A stretch of DNA of 64,000 nucleotides from Burkholderiales bacterium RIFCSPLOWO2_12_FULL_65_40 (GCA_001770955.1 MESL01000051.1:1-64000); one strand, 5' to 3'. Numbered from the stretch's first letter, positions 1 through 9,287 are shown. A program made the numbers and translations. Notes: generated by a model not told the origin, from the letters alone.

Positions 1-39
1 GCGGACCTCGGGTGAAAACTGGTTCGACTTCTTGCTCAT
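1..39 (-). CDS. IS3-family transposase OrfA, first 13 residues only
   Basis: The minus-strand frame from 39 reads MSKKSNQFSPEVR, the characteristic N-terminus of IS3-type OrfA proteins, the small helix-turn-helix subunit that binds the IS ends and is fused to OrfB by frameshifting to make the active transposase. Only 13 codons are present before the window ends. The start is the ATG at 39-37, about 50 bases inside the IS end. Whether the transposase is intact cannot be judged here. Confidence 0.7.
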   Translation of the reverse strand, partial: MSKKSNQFSPEVR

Positions 40-89
40 GGCTCAATCCTCTCAGAGAAAAGAGCCTCCTCAAAAACCGGGGCGGTTCA
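1..89 (-). mobile_element. Left end of an IS3-family insertion sequence (rest outside window)
   Basis: Read on the minus strand, the element starts at 89 with TGAACCGCCCCGGTTTTTGA, the form of inverted repeat that ends many IS3-group elements. An AGGAGG-containing leader and the start of an OrfA transposase reading frame follow within 50 bases. The reading frame interrupted at this point (90-325) keeps coding character up to the junction and then runs into IS sequence, which supports position 89 as the insertion boundary. The other end, and so the target duplication, lies outside the window. Confidence 0.75.
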
Positions 90-325
90 CTGTGCTGAAA
101 CACCACATTCCAGTATTCGACAACCCCGCCTTCTCCCCGGGCTTTCGTTTCTATGTGAAGAGGTATGCCAAGAGTGTTTCCCAACTCTCGCATAAGCGCG
201 AGCAACTCTGCCTCTGCCTTGTTGCGGGAAATGGCATCCATCACATGCAAGCCATCAGCAATCTGGTAATGCACCTTGAATTCGCCAGCGGCAACAAACT
301 CTGGTGCAGTCTGCTCTTCTGTCAT
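90..325 (-). pseudogene. Small hypothetical gene truncated by the IS insertion
   Basis: An ATG at 325 follows a good ribosome-binding site (GGGAGG about 9 bases upstream). The frame reads MTEEQTAPEFVAAGEFKVHY and stays protein-like for about 79 residues, ending ...EYWNVVFQHS at the IS border, after which the frame enters IS sequence and remains open to the window edge. I do not recognise the family. No signal peptide or membrane segment is visible; the sequence is a mixed alpha/beta soluble type. It lies just downstream of argP on the same strand (stop at 330, start at 325), so the two were probably cotranscribed. The C-terminus has been lost or replaced by IS-encoded residues. Confidence 0.6.
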
Positions 326-329
326 GACC

Positions 330-1235
330 CTATCCTCCCTTATGGGAGCATAAGCGACCCCGTGCAGCCTCCACCACCACCCGGCTCAACCCCTCCAACA
401 CCCCCGAGGCTGCCCGCGCCTGCTGCCAATACAGCGGCACATCCAGCGGCGTACCGGGCACCAGTTCGACCAGCGTGCCGTCTTTTAAATGCTCGGCCAC
501 CAGCACCTCCAACTGCATGCCCCAGCCCATGCCCGCCAGCGCGGCGGTGGCGAAGGCCTGGGGCGAGGGCAGGGTGTGCCGGGGCAGCTCCACATGCCGG
601 TGGCACAGGCGCCGCGCCCAGCGGGCCTGCAATTCGTCCTTGGGGCTGAACACCAGGCTGGGTGCACGCGCCAGGGTGCCGGCGGTTACGCCCTCCGCAA
701 AGTGGCGCGCCACGAAGGCGGGGCTGGCGGCGGCGCGGTAGCGCATGGCGCCCAGGGGCTGACTGTTGCAGCCGGTGGCGGGGCGGGCGGTGGCGGTGAC
801 GGCGGCGAGTACGGCACCGCTGCGCAGCCATTCGGCGGTGTGGGTTTCGTCGTCCACGGCCACTTCCATCAGCACGGGTGCCTGGGCTGCGAAGGTGGCG
901 ATGGCGGGGGCGAACCAGGTGGCCAGGCTGTCGGCGTTCACCGCCACGGGCAGCGGCACGCGGGCGATGCCTTCCGGGGCCAGCGCGGGCAGGGTGCCTT
1001 GCAGTTCCTGCTCCAGCAGGCGCACGCGGTCGATGTGCTGGCACAGGCGGCGGCCGGTGTCGGTGGGGCGGCAGGGCTGGCCGCGCACCACCAGGGCGCA
1101 GCCCACGCGCTCTTCCAGCAGGCGGATGCGTTGCGAGATGGCCGAGGGCGTAACGTGGAGCGTGCGCGCAGCGCGCTCAAAGCTTCCTTCACGAATGACG
1201 GCAGCCAAGGCAGAGAGCGCGGAATAGTCCAGCAT
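330..1235 (-). CDS. argP: LysR-family transcriptional regulator ArgP/LysG
   Basis: A 301-residue LysR-type regulator. Residues 1-60 form the winged helix-turn-helix (SFERAARTLHVTPSAISQRI is the recognition region) and residues 90-290 the effector-binding fold. The opening MLDYSALSALAAVIREGSFE is typical of the ArgP/IciA/LysG subgroup, which senses lysine and arginine and activates a LysE/ArgO exporter. A LysE-family exporter lies immediately divergent at 1310, the classic arrangement for this regulator and its target; the 74-base gap between them should hold the shared operator-promoter. The assignment rests on subgroup-like sequence plus this neighbour. The effector (lysine, arginine or both) cannot be read from the sequence. 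Confidence 0.88.
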   Translation of the reverse strand: MLDYSALSALAAVIREGSFERAARTLHVTPSAISQRIRLLEERVGCALVVRGQPCRPTDTGRRLCQHIDRVRLLEQELQGTLPALAPEGIARVPLPVAVNADSLATWFAPAIATFAAQAPVLMEVAVDDETHTAEWLRSGAVLAAVTATARPATGCNSQPLGAMRYRAAASPAFVARHFAEGVTAGTLARAPSLVFSPKDELQARWARRLCHRHVELPRHTLPSPQAFATAALAGMGWGMQLEVLVAEHLKDGTLVELVPGTPLDVPLYWQQARAASGVLEGLSRVVVEAARGRLCSHKGG

Positions 1236-1309
1236 GGTTTCAGTTTTGCTAATGTGGATGAAGCAAAGACAGTTTGTGTGAATTGATGGCGGCTGGCAAG
1301 CTGCGCGGC

Positions 1310-1963
1310 ATGAACCTGCTCGATACCGCTGCCCTCGCGCCCCCTGTTTTCATGCAAGGCCTAGTGCTGTGCCTGGGGCTCATCGTGGCGATTGGCGCGC
1401 AGAACGCCTTTGTGCTGCGCCAGGGCCTGCGCCGCGAGCATGTGGGCAGCGTGGTGCTGTTCTGCGCGCTGGCGGATGCGGTGCTCATCACGGCGGGCGT
1501 GCTGGGCATGGCGCAGGCGCTGGGGGAGCGGCCGGGCCTGGCACGGGCCTTGGCGCTGGTCGGGGCGCTGTTCCTGGCGGTGTATGGCGGGCGCGCGCTG
1601 CGCCGGGCGCGGCATGCCAGCGGCTTGCAGGCAGCCGGGGGTGGCGCGCGCCTGGGCCGGGGCGCAGCCTTGGCGCAGGCAGTGGCGTTCACGCTGCTCA
1701 ACCCCCATGTTTATCTCGATACGGTGCTGCTGATGGGCAGCATTGGCGCCCAGCAGCCTCAGGCTCTGCGCGGCTGGTTTGTGGCCGGGGCGAGTTGTGC
1801 CAGCCTGCTGTGGTTCGGGTTGCTGGGTTTTGGTGCACGCTGGCTGGCGCCCTGGTTTGCGCGGCCCCGGGCGTGGCAGGCGCTCGATGCGCTGATCGGG
1901 GTCACGATGTTCGTTCTGGCCGCGCTGCTGGTGCGCCACGCCTTTGCCGGAATGAATGGCTGA
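1310..1963 (+). CDS. LysE/ArgO-family amino acid exporter
   Basis: An integral inner-membrane protein of about 217 residues with the LysE-family signature LIVAIGAQNAFVLRQGLRRE near the N-terminus, then alternating hydrophobic stretches consistent with five or six membrane helices and a basic cytoplasmic loop (GGRALRRARHASG). The family exports basic amino acids by proton exchange, protecting against toxic build-up of lysine or arginine analogues. It is divergent from the ArgP-type regulator. In-frame starts also exist at 1274 (TTG) and 1286 (ATG); I chose ATG 1310 because it best matches the family length, but no strong ribosome-binding site decides it. Confidence 0.87.
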   Translation: MNLLDTAALAPPVFMQGLVLCLGLIVAIGAQNAFVLRQGLRREHVGSVVLFCALADAVLITAGVLGMAQALGERPGLARALALVGALFLAVYGGRALRRARHASGLQAAGGGARLGRGAALAQAVAFTLLNPHVYLDTVLLMGSIGAQQPQALRGWFVAGASCASLLWFGLLGFGARWLAPWFARPRAWQALDALIGVTMFVLAALLVRHAFAGMNG

Positions 1964-2216
1964 ACGCGCACGGCTGCAATGGGCTACTGGCCCGTTTGGC
2001 GTGACACACCGAGGTGTACGAGGCTGCTCAGTCCGTGCTTGCGTAGGTGAGGCGCCCGAGGCGCCCGGGCGATCCTGACCGCAGGGGAAGCTGTTGCTCC
2101 TTGTCCTACGCCTTGACGGTCTGCAGGCTGGCATGGGCGGTGCGGCCGCGGCGGTACAAGGGTGGAAGGGCTACCACCCGTGCGCATTGCACGGCCCCCT
2201 TCCCAAGGAGCGTCAG

Positions 2217-3353
2217 ATGAACCCCATTGCCACCCCATCGCCGAACCCCCCTCTGGCCGACCAGGACCTTGCCGAGCAGGCGCGGCCCGGGTACGGCGTT
2301 CCCTCGCAAGATCCGCGATCCGGCGCGCAGAGCGGGCTGAACCCGCAAGAGGCAGACCGCGAGGCCCACTCGGTGCTGATGGGCGGGGGCATGGTGGCCG
2401 GGGTCATAGCGGGCGCCTCGGTGGGTGTTGCGGTGGCCGGCCCGGTGGGTGTGGTGGTGGGCGGCGCGCTGGGTGCCGTGGCCGGTGCACTGGGCGGCGC
2501 TGCAGCGGGTGGCATGGGGAGTGCGGACGACGCAGGCGCAGACCCCGACGATGCCGTGCGCCTGCACATCGAAGACAGCGGTGGCAGCGGCCGGCCCGTG
2601 GTGCTGATCCATGGCTGGCCCCTCTCGGCCCAGGCATGGGAGCCACAGATTGGGGCGCTGCACGCCGCAGGCTACCGCGTGGTGGCGTACGACCGGAGAG
2701 GCTTTGGCCGGTCGGACAAGCCCGAATCGGGTTACAGCTACGACAGCCTGGCCGACGACCTGCAGCGTGTGATGGAGCAATGCGACCTGCACGATGTGAC
2801 GCTGGTGGGCTTTTCGATGGGTGGGGGCGAGGTGGCGCGTTACGTGGCGCGGCATGGTGAATCGCGCCTGCACAGCGTGGTGTTTGCCGCTTCGGTGACG
2901 CCCTGCCTGATGCAGTGGGAAGACAACCCCGAGGGCCCGCTCACCCCGGAGAAGGCGCAAGAGAAGCGCAATGCACTGGAGCAGGACCGCGAAGCGTTCT
3001 TTGACCAGTTCACCGTAGACTTTTTCTCTGCCAACGGTGTGCAGAAGGTGACCGAGTCGGAACGCAACGAGGCGCTGGCCCTGTGCCGCCAGTCAGGGCA
3101 GCACGCAGCACTGGCGTGCCGGGATTCGTTCAGCACGGCCGACTTCCGCGAAGACCTGAAGAAGGTGACGGTGCCCACGCTGGTGATCCATGGCGACGCC
3201 GACGCCATCGTGCCCTTCGAGGCATCGGGCCAGCGTACGCACCGCGCCGTAGCCCATAGCACGCTGGTGCTGGTGAACGGTGCGCCGCACGGGCTGAATG
3301 TGTCGCATGCACAGTCGTTCAACGATGCGCTGCTGACGTTTCTGGCGACCTGA
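2217..3353 (+). CDS. Alpha/beta hydrolase (non-haem chloroperoxidase/esterase type) with glycine-rich N-terminal extension
   Basis: 378 residues. ATG 2217 is preceded by AAGGAG; an in-frame TTG-initiated extension upstream to 2094 is not needed. Residues about 50-100 are extremely Gly/Ala/Val rich (GVAVAGPVGVVVGGALGAVA), like a glycine-zipper or membrane-associating segment, and are unusual for this family. From about residue 120 the fold is a standard alpha/beta hydrolase: oxyanion segment VVLIHGWP, nucleophile elbow GFSMGGG with Ser200, acid residue in VIHGDADAIVPF, and histidine in NGAPHGLNVSH. These match the cofactor-free haloperoxidase/esterase group. The substrate is unknown. The gene stands alone in its orientation. 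Confidence 0.82.
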   Translation: MNPIATPSPNPPLADQDLAEQARPGYGVPSQDPRSGAQSGLNPQEADREAHSVLMGGGMVAGVIAGASVGVAVAGPVGVVVGGALGAVAGALGGAAAGGMGSADDAGADPDDAVRLHIEDSGGSGRPVVLIHGWPLSAQAWEPQIGALHAAGYRVVAYDRRGFGRSDKPESGYSYDSLADDLQRVMEQCDLHDVTLVGFSMGGGEVARYVARHGESRLHSVVFAASVTPCLMQWEDNPEGPLTPEKAQEKRNALEQDREAFFDQFTVDFFSANGVQKVTESERNEALALCRQSGQHAALACRDSFSTADFREDLKKVTVPTLVIHGDADAIVPFEASGQRTHRAVAHSTLVLVNGAPHGLNVSHAQSFNDALLTFLAT

Positions 3354-3434
3354 GTGGAGGGGGCTGGCGCACCCGGGGCCGGCCCGACGCTGGCGTCCGG
3401 GCATGCAACCGGGTTCTCGCGGGTGCCAGGGGGC

Positions 3435-3857
3435 TTATCGCGGCATGGACGGCGCTGGCGTCACGACGGTTTCGACTTCTCGCAGCACGCCCCCTCCGGC
3501 AACGCTTCCGGAGGTGCTTCCCTGTTCACGCACGCGGGCCTGGCAGGCCAGTCGCTCGTCGTTGGCGTGGGCATCACAGCGTGCCATGGCGTTGGCTTCG
3601 AAGTGTGCGCCGGAATTGCCCAGCGCACCGCGCCGTTTTTCTGCCAGGGCGTTGCGCGCTTCGCGCAGGCAGGTGGCCCGCTCTGCGCGCGGCATGTCGG
3701 CCCCGCAGGTGCGCACTTCCTGCCGGTAGTTGCCCGAGGCATCGATGCCGGTGGTGCCTGTGGCCACCTGCGCGGTGGCGGCACTCAGCGTGAGCAGTGT
3801 CAACGTGGTGAAGGACGCCAAGGTTCGGAGAGGGGCTGCGCAATGGAATCGGTTCAT
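3435..3857 (-). CDS. Small secreted cysteine-containing hypothetical protein
   Basis: 140 residues with an N-terminal signal peptide (about residues 1-29: LASFTTLTLLTLSAATAQVA). The mature part has regularly spaced cysteines (RTCGADMPRAERATCLREAR, then ARCDAHANDERLACQARV), suggesting two internal disulfides, and ends in a Gly/Ser/Val-rich tail. The C...C spacing of about ten residues with Arg/Glu-rich helices between resembles the repeats of the neighbouring secreted protein at 4134, so the two may be distant relatives. I do not recognise a named family. It is convergent with the hydrolase gene, with 81 bases between the stops. Confidence 0.72.
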   Translation of the reverse strand: MNRFHCAAPLRTLASFTTLTLLTLSAATAQVATGTTGIDASGNYRQEVRTCGADMPRAERATCLREARNALAEKRRGALGNSGAHFEANAMARCDAHANDERLACQARVREQGSTSGSVAGGGVLREVETVVTPAPSMPR

Positions 3858-4133
3858 GGGGGAACTCCCGGTGTGTCAATGAAGCAAAGGCCATTCTGGA
3901 AGTGCCGTGCGACCACTGTCTGTGCGATGGCGAACATGGGTCCAGGCCCGCCCGCCCATCGCTGCCCTGCATGTGCGCTAGCAGACAGACGGCTCCCGAG
4001 GGGCCCCCCACACTGCAGTCATCTGAACCAGACCGTTGGCGTGGCATTTCGCTCCCCGCGTGCACTGGCAAAGACAGGGGTGCCGGGCATGGTTGGCCAG
4101 GTGCTTCATCCAGAAAAAAACCGAAGGAACACC

Positions 4134-4748
4134 ATGAAAAAATTCCCACTCCATACCGTCGCTCTGGCCCTCGGCCTTGTTTTCAGTGCTGGCGCGATGG
4201 CGCAGGCACCGTCTGCAACCGACTACAAGTCGGCCAAGGACAAGATCGCTGCCGAATACAAATCGTCCAAGGCGGCCTGCAAGTCCATGTCCGGGAACGC
4301 CCGGGATATCTGCCAGGAGGAAGCCAAGGGCAAGGAAAAAGTGGACAAGGCCGAACTCGAAGTGACCTACCGTCCTGAAGCGAAAACGCGTTACGACGCA
4401 CGCCTGGCCCGCGCCGAGGCCGTGTACGGCGTGGCGAAAGAGCGCTGTGACGACCTGGCAGGCAACGCCAAAGACGTGTGCGTGAAGGAGGCGAAGTCGG
4501 CTCAGGTGGCGGCCAAGGCCGATGCCAAGGTGCAATTTGAAACCACCAAGGCCAACACCACTGCCAACGAAAAATCTTCTGACGCCCGCAGCGATGCCAG
4601 CGAAAAGAAGGTGGAAGCGCGCAAGGACGCCAACGCGGACAAGATGGAAGCCGAATACAAGGTGGCCGCAGAGAAGTGCGAAACCCTGGCCGGTGATGCC
4701 AAAAACGCCTGCCAGGCGTCTGCCAAGTCGCGTTACGGCAAGAACTGA
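4134..4748 (+). CDS. Periplasmic alpha-helical protein with repeated paired-cysteine motifs
   Basis: 204 residues. The signal peptide is about residues 1-23 (VALALGLVFSAGAMAQ). The mature protein is highly charged, Lys/Ala/Glu/Asp-rich and predicted fully helical. A motif recurs three times: KAACKSMSGNARDICQEEAK, RCDDLAGNAKDVCVKEAK and KCETLAGDAKNACQASAK, that is C-x3-(A/S)G(N/D)A(R/K)xxC, giving three cysteine pairs one helix turn set apart. Similar proteins are widespread as 'cell envelope' hypotheticals in Burkholderiales, but the function is unknown to me. ATG 4134 follows GAAGGAAC. It stands alone, convergent with the ANTAR regulator gene. Confidence 0.75.
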   Translation: MKKFPLHTVALALGLVFSAGAMAQAPSATDYKSAKDKIAAEYKSSKAACKSMSGNARDICQEEAKGKEKVDKAELEVTYRPEAKTRYDARLARAEAVYGVAKERCDDLAGNAKDVCVKEAKSAQVAAKADAKVQFETTKANTTANEKSSDARSDASEKKVEARKDANADKMEAEYKVAAEKCETLAGDAKNACQASAKSRYGKN

Positions 4749-4789
4749 GAACCCGGTCTGGAGCTGGCCTGCGCCACCGGCCCGGGGCT

Positions 4790-5416
4790 TTACCCGAGCA
4801 GGTCGGCCATGTCCAGCATCCGCCGCGCCACTTCGCCCAGCTTCAGCCCCTTGTCCATGGCGGTCTTGCGCAGCTTCTCGTAGGCGGCCTGTTCGCTCAG
4901 GCCCTGGCGCTGCATGAGCAGGCCTTTGGCGCGGTCGATGGTCTTGCGGTCCTGCAGCTCGTTTCGGGCGTCGGCCAGTTCGGCGCGCAGGGCCTGCTCG
5001 TGTGCGAAACGGGCCATGGCCACGTCGAGGATGGGGCGGATGCGCTGGGGCGCCAGCCCCGCCACGATGTAGGCAGACACCCCCACGGCCACGGCGTCTT
5101 TCACGTGGGTGGTGTTGTCGTCGTTGGTGAACATCACGATCGGGCGGCGTGCGTCGCGCGTGGCCATCACCACGTGTTCCAGCGCGTCGCGTGCCTCGCT
5201 TTCGGCGTCCACGATGATCAGGTCGGGCTGGAGTTGCGCCAGGCGTTCCCCCAGAAAAACGTCGGCGGGCAGCGTGGCCACCAGGTTGAAGTTGGCCTCC
5301 AGCAAGCCGATGCGCAGCATGCGCGAGCGCTCGGCCTGTTGTACGGCGTGTTCGTCGTCGGGGTCGGTGATGGCCAGGTCGGGGGCCACCACCACTATGC
5401 GCAATGCCTCATTCAT
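4790..5416 (-). CDS. ANTAR-domain response regulator (NasT/AmiR type)
   Basis: 208 residues. Residues 5-135 resemble a receiver domain (LRIVVVAPDL, PDLIIVDAES, RRPIVMFTNDDN) with the phosphoacceptor region partly preserved, and residues 145-205 are an ANTAR RNA-binding domain (DRKTIDRAKGLLMQRQGLSE then AYEKLRKTAMDKGLKLGEVA). ANTAR proteins bind paired hairpins in leader RNAs and prevent transcription termination, typically in nitrate or amide operons. The gene is divergent from a branched-chain-type binding protein gene at 5604, with 187 bases between. No nitrate-reductase gene is in view, so calling it NasT specifically would be inference. Confidence 0.85.
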   Translation of the reverse strand: MNEALRIVVVAPDLAITDPDDEHAVQQAERSRMLRIGLLEANFNLVATLPADVFLGERLAQLQPDLIIVDAESEARDALEHVVMATRDARRPIVMFTNDDNTTHVKDAVAVGVSAYIVAGLAPQRIRPILDVAMARFAHEQALRAELADARNELQDRKTIDRAKGLLMQRQGLSEQAAYEKLRKTAMDKGLKLGEVARRMLDMADLLG

Positions 5417-5603
5417 GGAAGGCTCTCATGCAAGATTCGTGCCGATTGTGGGCGCATTGCGTCCGGGTTTTCGCCCCTCTGTGGTGCATTGCCCCGCCTT
5501 GCACCCCCTGAAAGAAACTAATGGTCGGGCTTACCCGGTAGGGGTTTGGAGGGGGGTCTTATATACCCCTGTCACATTCATTACACCTGACGGAGTTTTC
5601 AGC

Positions 5604-6764
5604 ATGACCCAACCACTGAACCGGCGCCATTTCTCTGCCGGACTAGCGCTTGCCCCCTTTGCCGCGGGCGGGCTGCTGACGGGCTGCAGCAACGTGCCCG
5701 ACACCCTCAAGATCGGGGTGGCGCAGCCGCTGAGCGGCCCTCTGGCCGCCCTGGGGCAGGATCTGCTCAATGGCGTGAACCTGGCCGTGGGCGAGCTGAA
5801 CAAGGGCAACTACTCGATTGACGGCAAGCGCGTCACACTCGAAGTGGTGGCCGTGGACGACAAGGCCGATGCCGCCACCGGCAAGGCTGTGGCCCAGCAA
5901 CTGGTGGATGCCGGGGTGGTGGCGGTGATCGGCCACCTGAATTCGGGCGTGAGCATTGAGGCCGCGCCAATTTATGGTGCCAAGGACATTCCCCAGATTG
6001 CCATTTCCACCAACCCCCGGTTCACGCAACTGGGGCTGGCCACCACCTTCCGTATGGTGGCCAATGATGGCCTGCAGGCGCGTGCCATTGGTTCGTTTGC
6101 CGCATCGCAGTTTGGTGCCTCGCGCTATGCAGCGCTGGACGACGGCACGCCCTACGGCAAGGGCCTGACCGATGGCGCGGCCGAACAGCTCAAGGCCGAG
6201 AAGAAACAGGTGGTGGTGCGCGAGTCGTTCGACGACAAAACGGTGGCGTTCGACGATCTGGCGGCCAAGCTCAAGGAGGCGGGCATCGAGGTGATGGTGT
6301 CCACGCTGAACGACTACCAGGTGATTGCGCTCATTGATGCACTGAAGAAGGTCAACTACACCCGGGTGCGGCTGCTGGGGGGCGACACTGTCAAAACCAC
6401 CGACATGATCAAGGCCACCGGGATCATCGAGGGCATCTACGCCACCTCGCCCGTGCTGGAGGCCAAGGAGTTTGTGTCCGGGCGCCAGTTTCTTGAAAAG
6501 TACCTGGAGACGTACAAGAAGCCCCCGGCCTATGGCGGCCACTACAGCTACGACAGCATGTACGTGCTGTCGGCCGCGCTGCAAAAGGCCAAGTCGGCCA
6601 AACCCAAGGACATCACGGCGGCCATGCACGCCATCAACGGCTATGCGCCGGTGACGGGCACCATGACCTGGGACGACAAGGGCGAGCAGCGCTACGCCGC
6701 CGTGGGCGTGTACGAGCTGCGGCGCGGCAGCTGGGAGCTGCGCATGCGCTCAGACCGCTGGTGA
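5604..6764 (+). CDS. Branched-chain amino acid-type ABC transporter substrate-binding lipoprotein
   Basis: 386 residues of the LivJ/LivK/AmiC periplasmic-binding family (fold type I). The N-terminus has both a twin-arginine-like motif (NRRHFSAG) and a lipobox (LLTGC, Cys about residue 27), so it is probably exported by Tat and anchored as a lipoprotein. The binding-protein core starts at LKIGVAQPLSGPLAALGQDL, with LNGVNLAVGELN and VVAVDDKADAATG typical of LivK. No permease or ATPase genes follow, so it either works with a transporter encoded elsewhere or acts as a sensor. ATG 5604 follows CGGAGT. The AT-rich TCTTATATACC just upstream may hold its promoter. Confidence 0.87.
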   Translation: MTQPLNRRHFSAGLALAPFAAGGLLTGCSNVPDTLKIGVAQPLSGPLAALGQDLLNGVNLAVGELNKGNYSIDGKRVTLEVVAVDDKADAATGKAVAQQLVDAGVVAVIGHLNSGVSIEAAPIYGAKDIPQIAISTNPRFTQLGLATTFRMVANDGLQARAIGSFAASQFGASRYAALDDGTPYGKGLTDGAAEQLKAEKKQVVVRESFDDKTVAFDDLAAKLKEAGIEVMVSTLNDYQVIALIDALKKVNYTRVRLLGGDTVKTTDMIKATGIIEGIYATSPVLEAKEFVSGRQFLEKYLETYKKPPAYGGHYSYDSMYVLSAALQKAKSAKPKDITAAMHAINGYAPVTGTMTWDDKGEQRYAAVGVYELRRGSWELRMRSDRW

Positions 6765-6844
6765 TCCTGTCGCGCGGTGCGTGAAATGGGCGTGCCCGTG
6801 CCAGTGGCCCCCGCGCAAGGGCCGCCCCGCCGCGCTGGGGGCGT

Positions 6845-6882
6845 CCCCCTTCCGCATCGCGCAGCGATGCCAGAGAAGGGGG
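6845..6882. terminator. Long hairpin between convergent genes, probable bidirectional terminator or REP-like element
   Basis: The arms CCCCCTTC (6845-6852) and GAAGGGGG (6875-6882) enclose a second perfect stem, GCATCGC (6854-6860) with GCGATGC (6864-6870). It lies in the 145-base gap between the binding-protein stop and the sdaA stop, where both transcripts should end. There is no U-tract, so it may instead be a repeated intergenic element. Confidence 0.5.
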
Positions 6883-6909
6883 AAGGTGCGAAGCGCCACA
6901 GGGGGATGT

Positions 6910-8295
<1,386 letters not shown>

Positions 8296-8338
8296 GGTGT
8301 GTGGGGTGCGCGGGGGCCGGGCGCGAAAAGGGGCCAAC

Positions 8339-8361
8339 AAAAAGGCACCCCGTGGGGTGCC
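8339..8361 (-). terminator. Rho-independent terminator in front of sdaA (minus strand)
   Basis: On the minus strand the perfect stem GGCACCCC-AC-GGGGTGCC (8361-8344) is followed at once by TTTTTG. It sits 44 bases upstream of the sdaA start in the same orientation, so it either stops upstream read-through or acts as an attenuator in the sdaA leader. No known riboswitch fold is evident upstream of it. Confidence 0.65.
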
Positions 8362-8460
8362 GTGGAATGGTGGCTTTGAAGGTAGGGCTGCGCGTGCTGA
8401 GAGGCAAGCTCGCAATCCCTGAGTGGGTGGGGTGGCTTGTGCGGGGTGGGTGGTGTGGGT

Positions 8461-8500
8461 GCTATTAAATAAATAGCTTTTTGCGCTTTATTGGTAATCG
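8461..8500. repeat. Dispersed short palindromic repeat (TAGCGCTTG family), divergent copy
   Basis: GCTATTAAATAAATAGC is an AT-rich palindrome followed by TTTTTGCGCTT, matching the general plan CTAT..ATAGC / (T)AGCGCTT seen at 34386 and elsewhere in this window. It is gene-free and lies between the sdaA leader and the long palindromic block. Confidence 0.55.
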
Positions 8501-8574
8501 TTAGAGGCTGTTCTGCCTCAAATATTTGGGACTTACTTCAGCTGGGATTGCGGGGCATGAATCTTTCTTTTAGA

Positions 8575-9195
8575 GGCGCCGGGTGGGGCGGTTGAGGGCG
8601 GAGGCCGGGTCTCGCCCCGGCGGGCGACCTCCTTTCTTGTCGCGCGACAAGAAAGGAGGCAAAGAAACGCGCCCCACAGTCTGCGACCCCTTCGCGCAGC
8701 GAAGGGGCAAACCTGCGTCGGTGCGCTTGCGGGGTGCGCCGCGTAACTCACTGCGCGCCTGCGGCGCTCCGTTCAGACAGACGCGGCAAGTCAGTTCACG
8801 AAGCATGCGCGCGGGGGCGCGCATGCCACCCCGCAAGCACCCCGACGCAGGCGCAGCCACAAGGGGTGGGGAGAAAACAGCCCTTTCGGGCCATCGCGGC
8901 GCGTAGCGCCTGCGCCCCTTGGGGCCGAGCGCAGCGATGGCCCGTGTGGATGTTGGGCTACCACCCCCTTCTGTATGCGCCGAGGAGCGCAGGGGATGGC
9001 GGATCAGGGCTCGCGATTGTCTGAGCGCCGCAGGCGCGAGTTCGAGCGAGACCCCGCCAGCACCGAGCACCGCAGGTTGCCCGGAGCGAAGCGCAGGGAC
9101 GCAGACAGTAGGGTCGCCTTCTTTTGCCTTCTTTTCTTGGCGAGACAAGAAAAGAAGGTGCCCCGCCGGGGGCACATCCCGGCACCCGCCTTCAA
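8575..9195. repeat. Long palindromic intergenic repeat element, about 0.6 kb, no gene
   Basis: The gap 8296-9287 has no believable gene. Its core is bounded by two strong hairpins: CCTCCTTTCTTGTCG-cg-CGACAAGAAAGGAGG (8628-8659, 15 perfect pairs) and CCTTCTTTTCTTG-gcgaga-CAAGAAAAGAAGG (9127-9158, 13 pairs), the second followed by GTGCCCC-gcc-GGGGGCAC. The inner flanks are inverted relatives of each other: AAAGGAGGCAAAGAAACGCG and, reversed, AAAAGAAGGCAAAAGAAGGC, both continuing towards GTCTGCG. The whole block is thus an imperfect inverted repeat. Open frames across it read through hairpins in several frames and look spurious. Such blocks are common between genes in Acidovorax-like genomes. 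Confidence 0.65.
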
Positions 9196-9207
9196 AACAA
9201 ACCCAGG

Positions 9208-9256
9208 AGTTACTATCAAAACAATAGCTATTAGCGCTTGCCCAGTAAGCGCTATA
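9208..9256. repeat. Dispersed short palindromic repeat (TAGCGCTTG family)
   Basis: TTACTATCAAAACAATAGCT followed by ATTAGCGCTTGCCCAGTAAGCGCTAT. The second half is a hairpin AGCGCTTgcccagtAAGCGCT. It has the same two-part plan as the copy at 34386-34440 and lies about 30 bases beyond the hpnC stop. Confidence 0.75.
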
Positions 9257-9287
9257 TCCAAAAATCATCCAATAACCAGAATGCCCC

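Noticed and set aside
32-649. A 205-codon rightward frame over the left edge and argP
   Set aside because: It crosses the IS end and lies opposite argP; the second half is Pro/Ala low complexity.
8583-9227. Several overlapping frames in the palindromic block, such as ones containing FLSRDKKGG or FSWRDKKRR
   Set aside because: They read through the arms of perfect hairpins, are open on both strands and lack ribosome-binding sites; better explained as repeat DNA.
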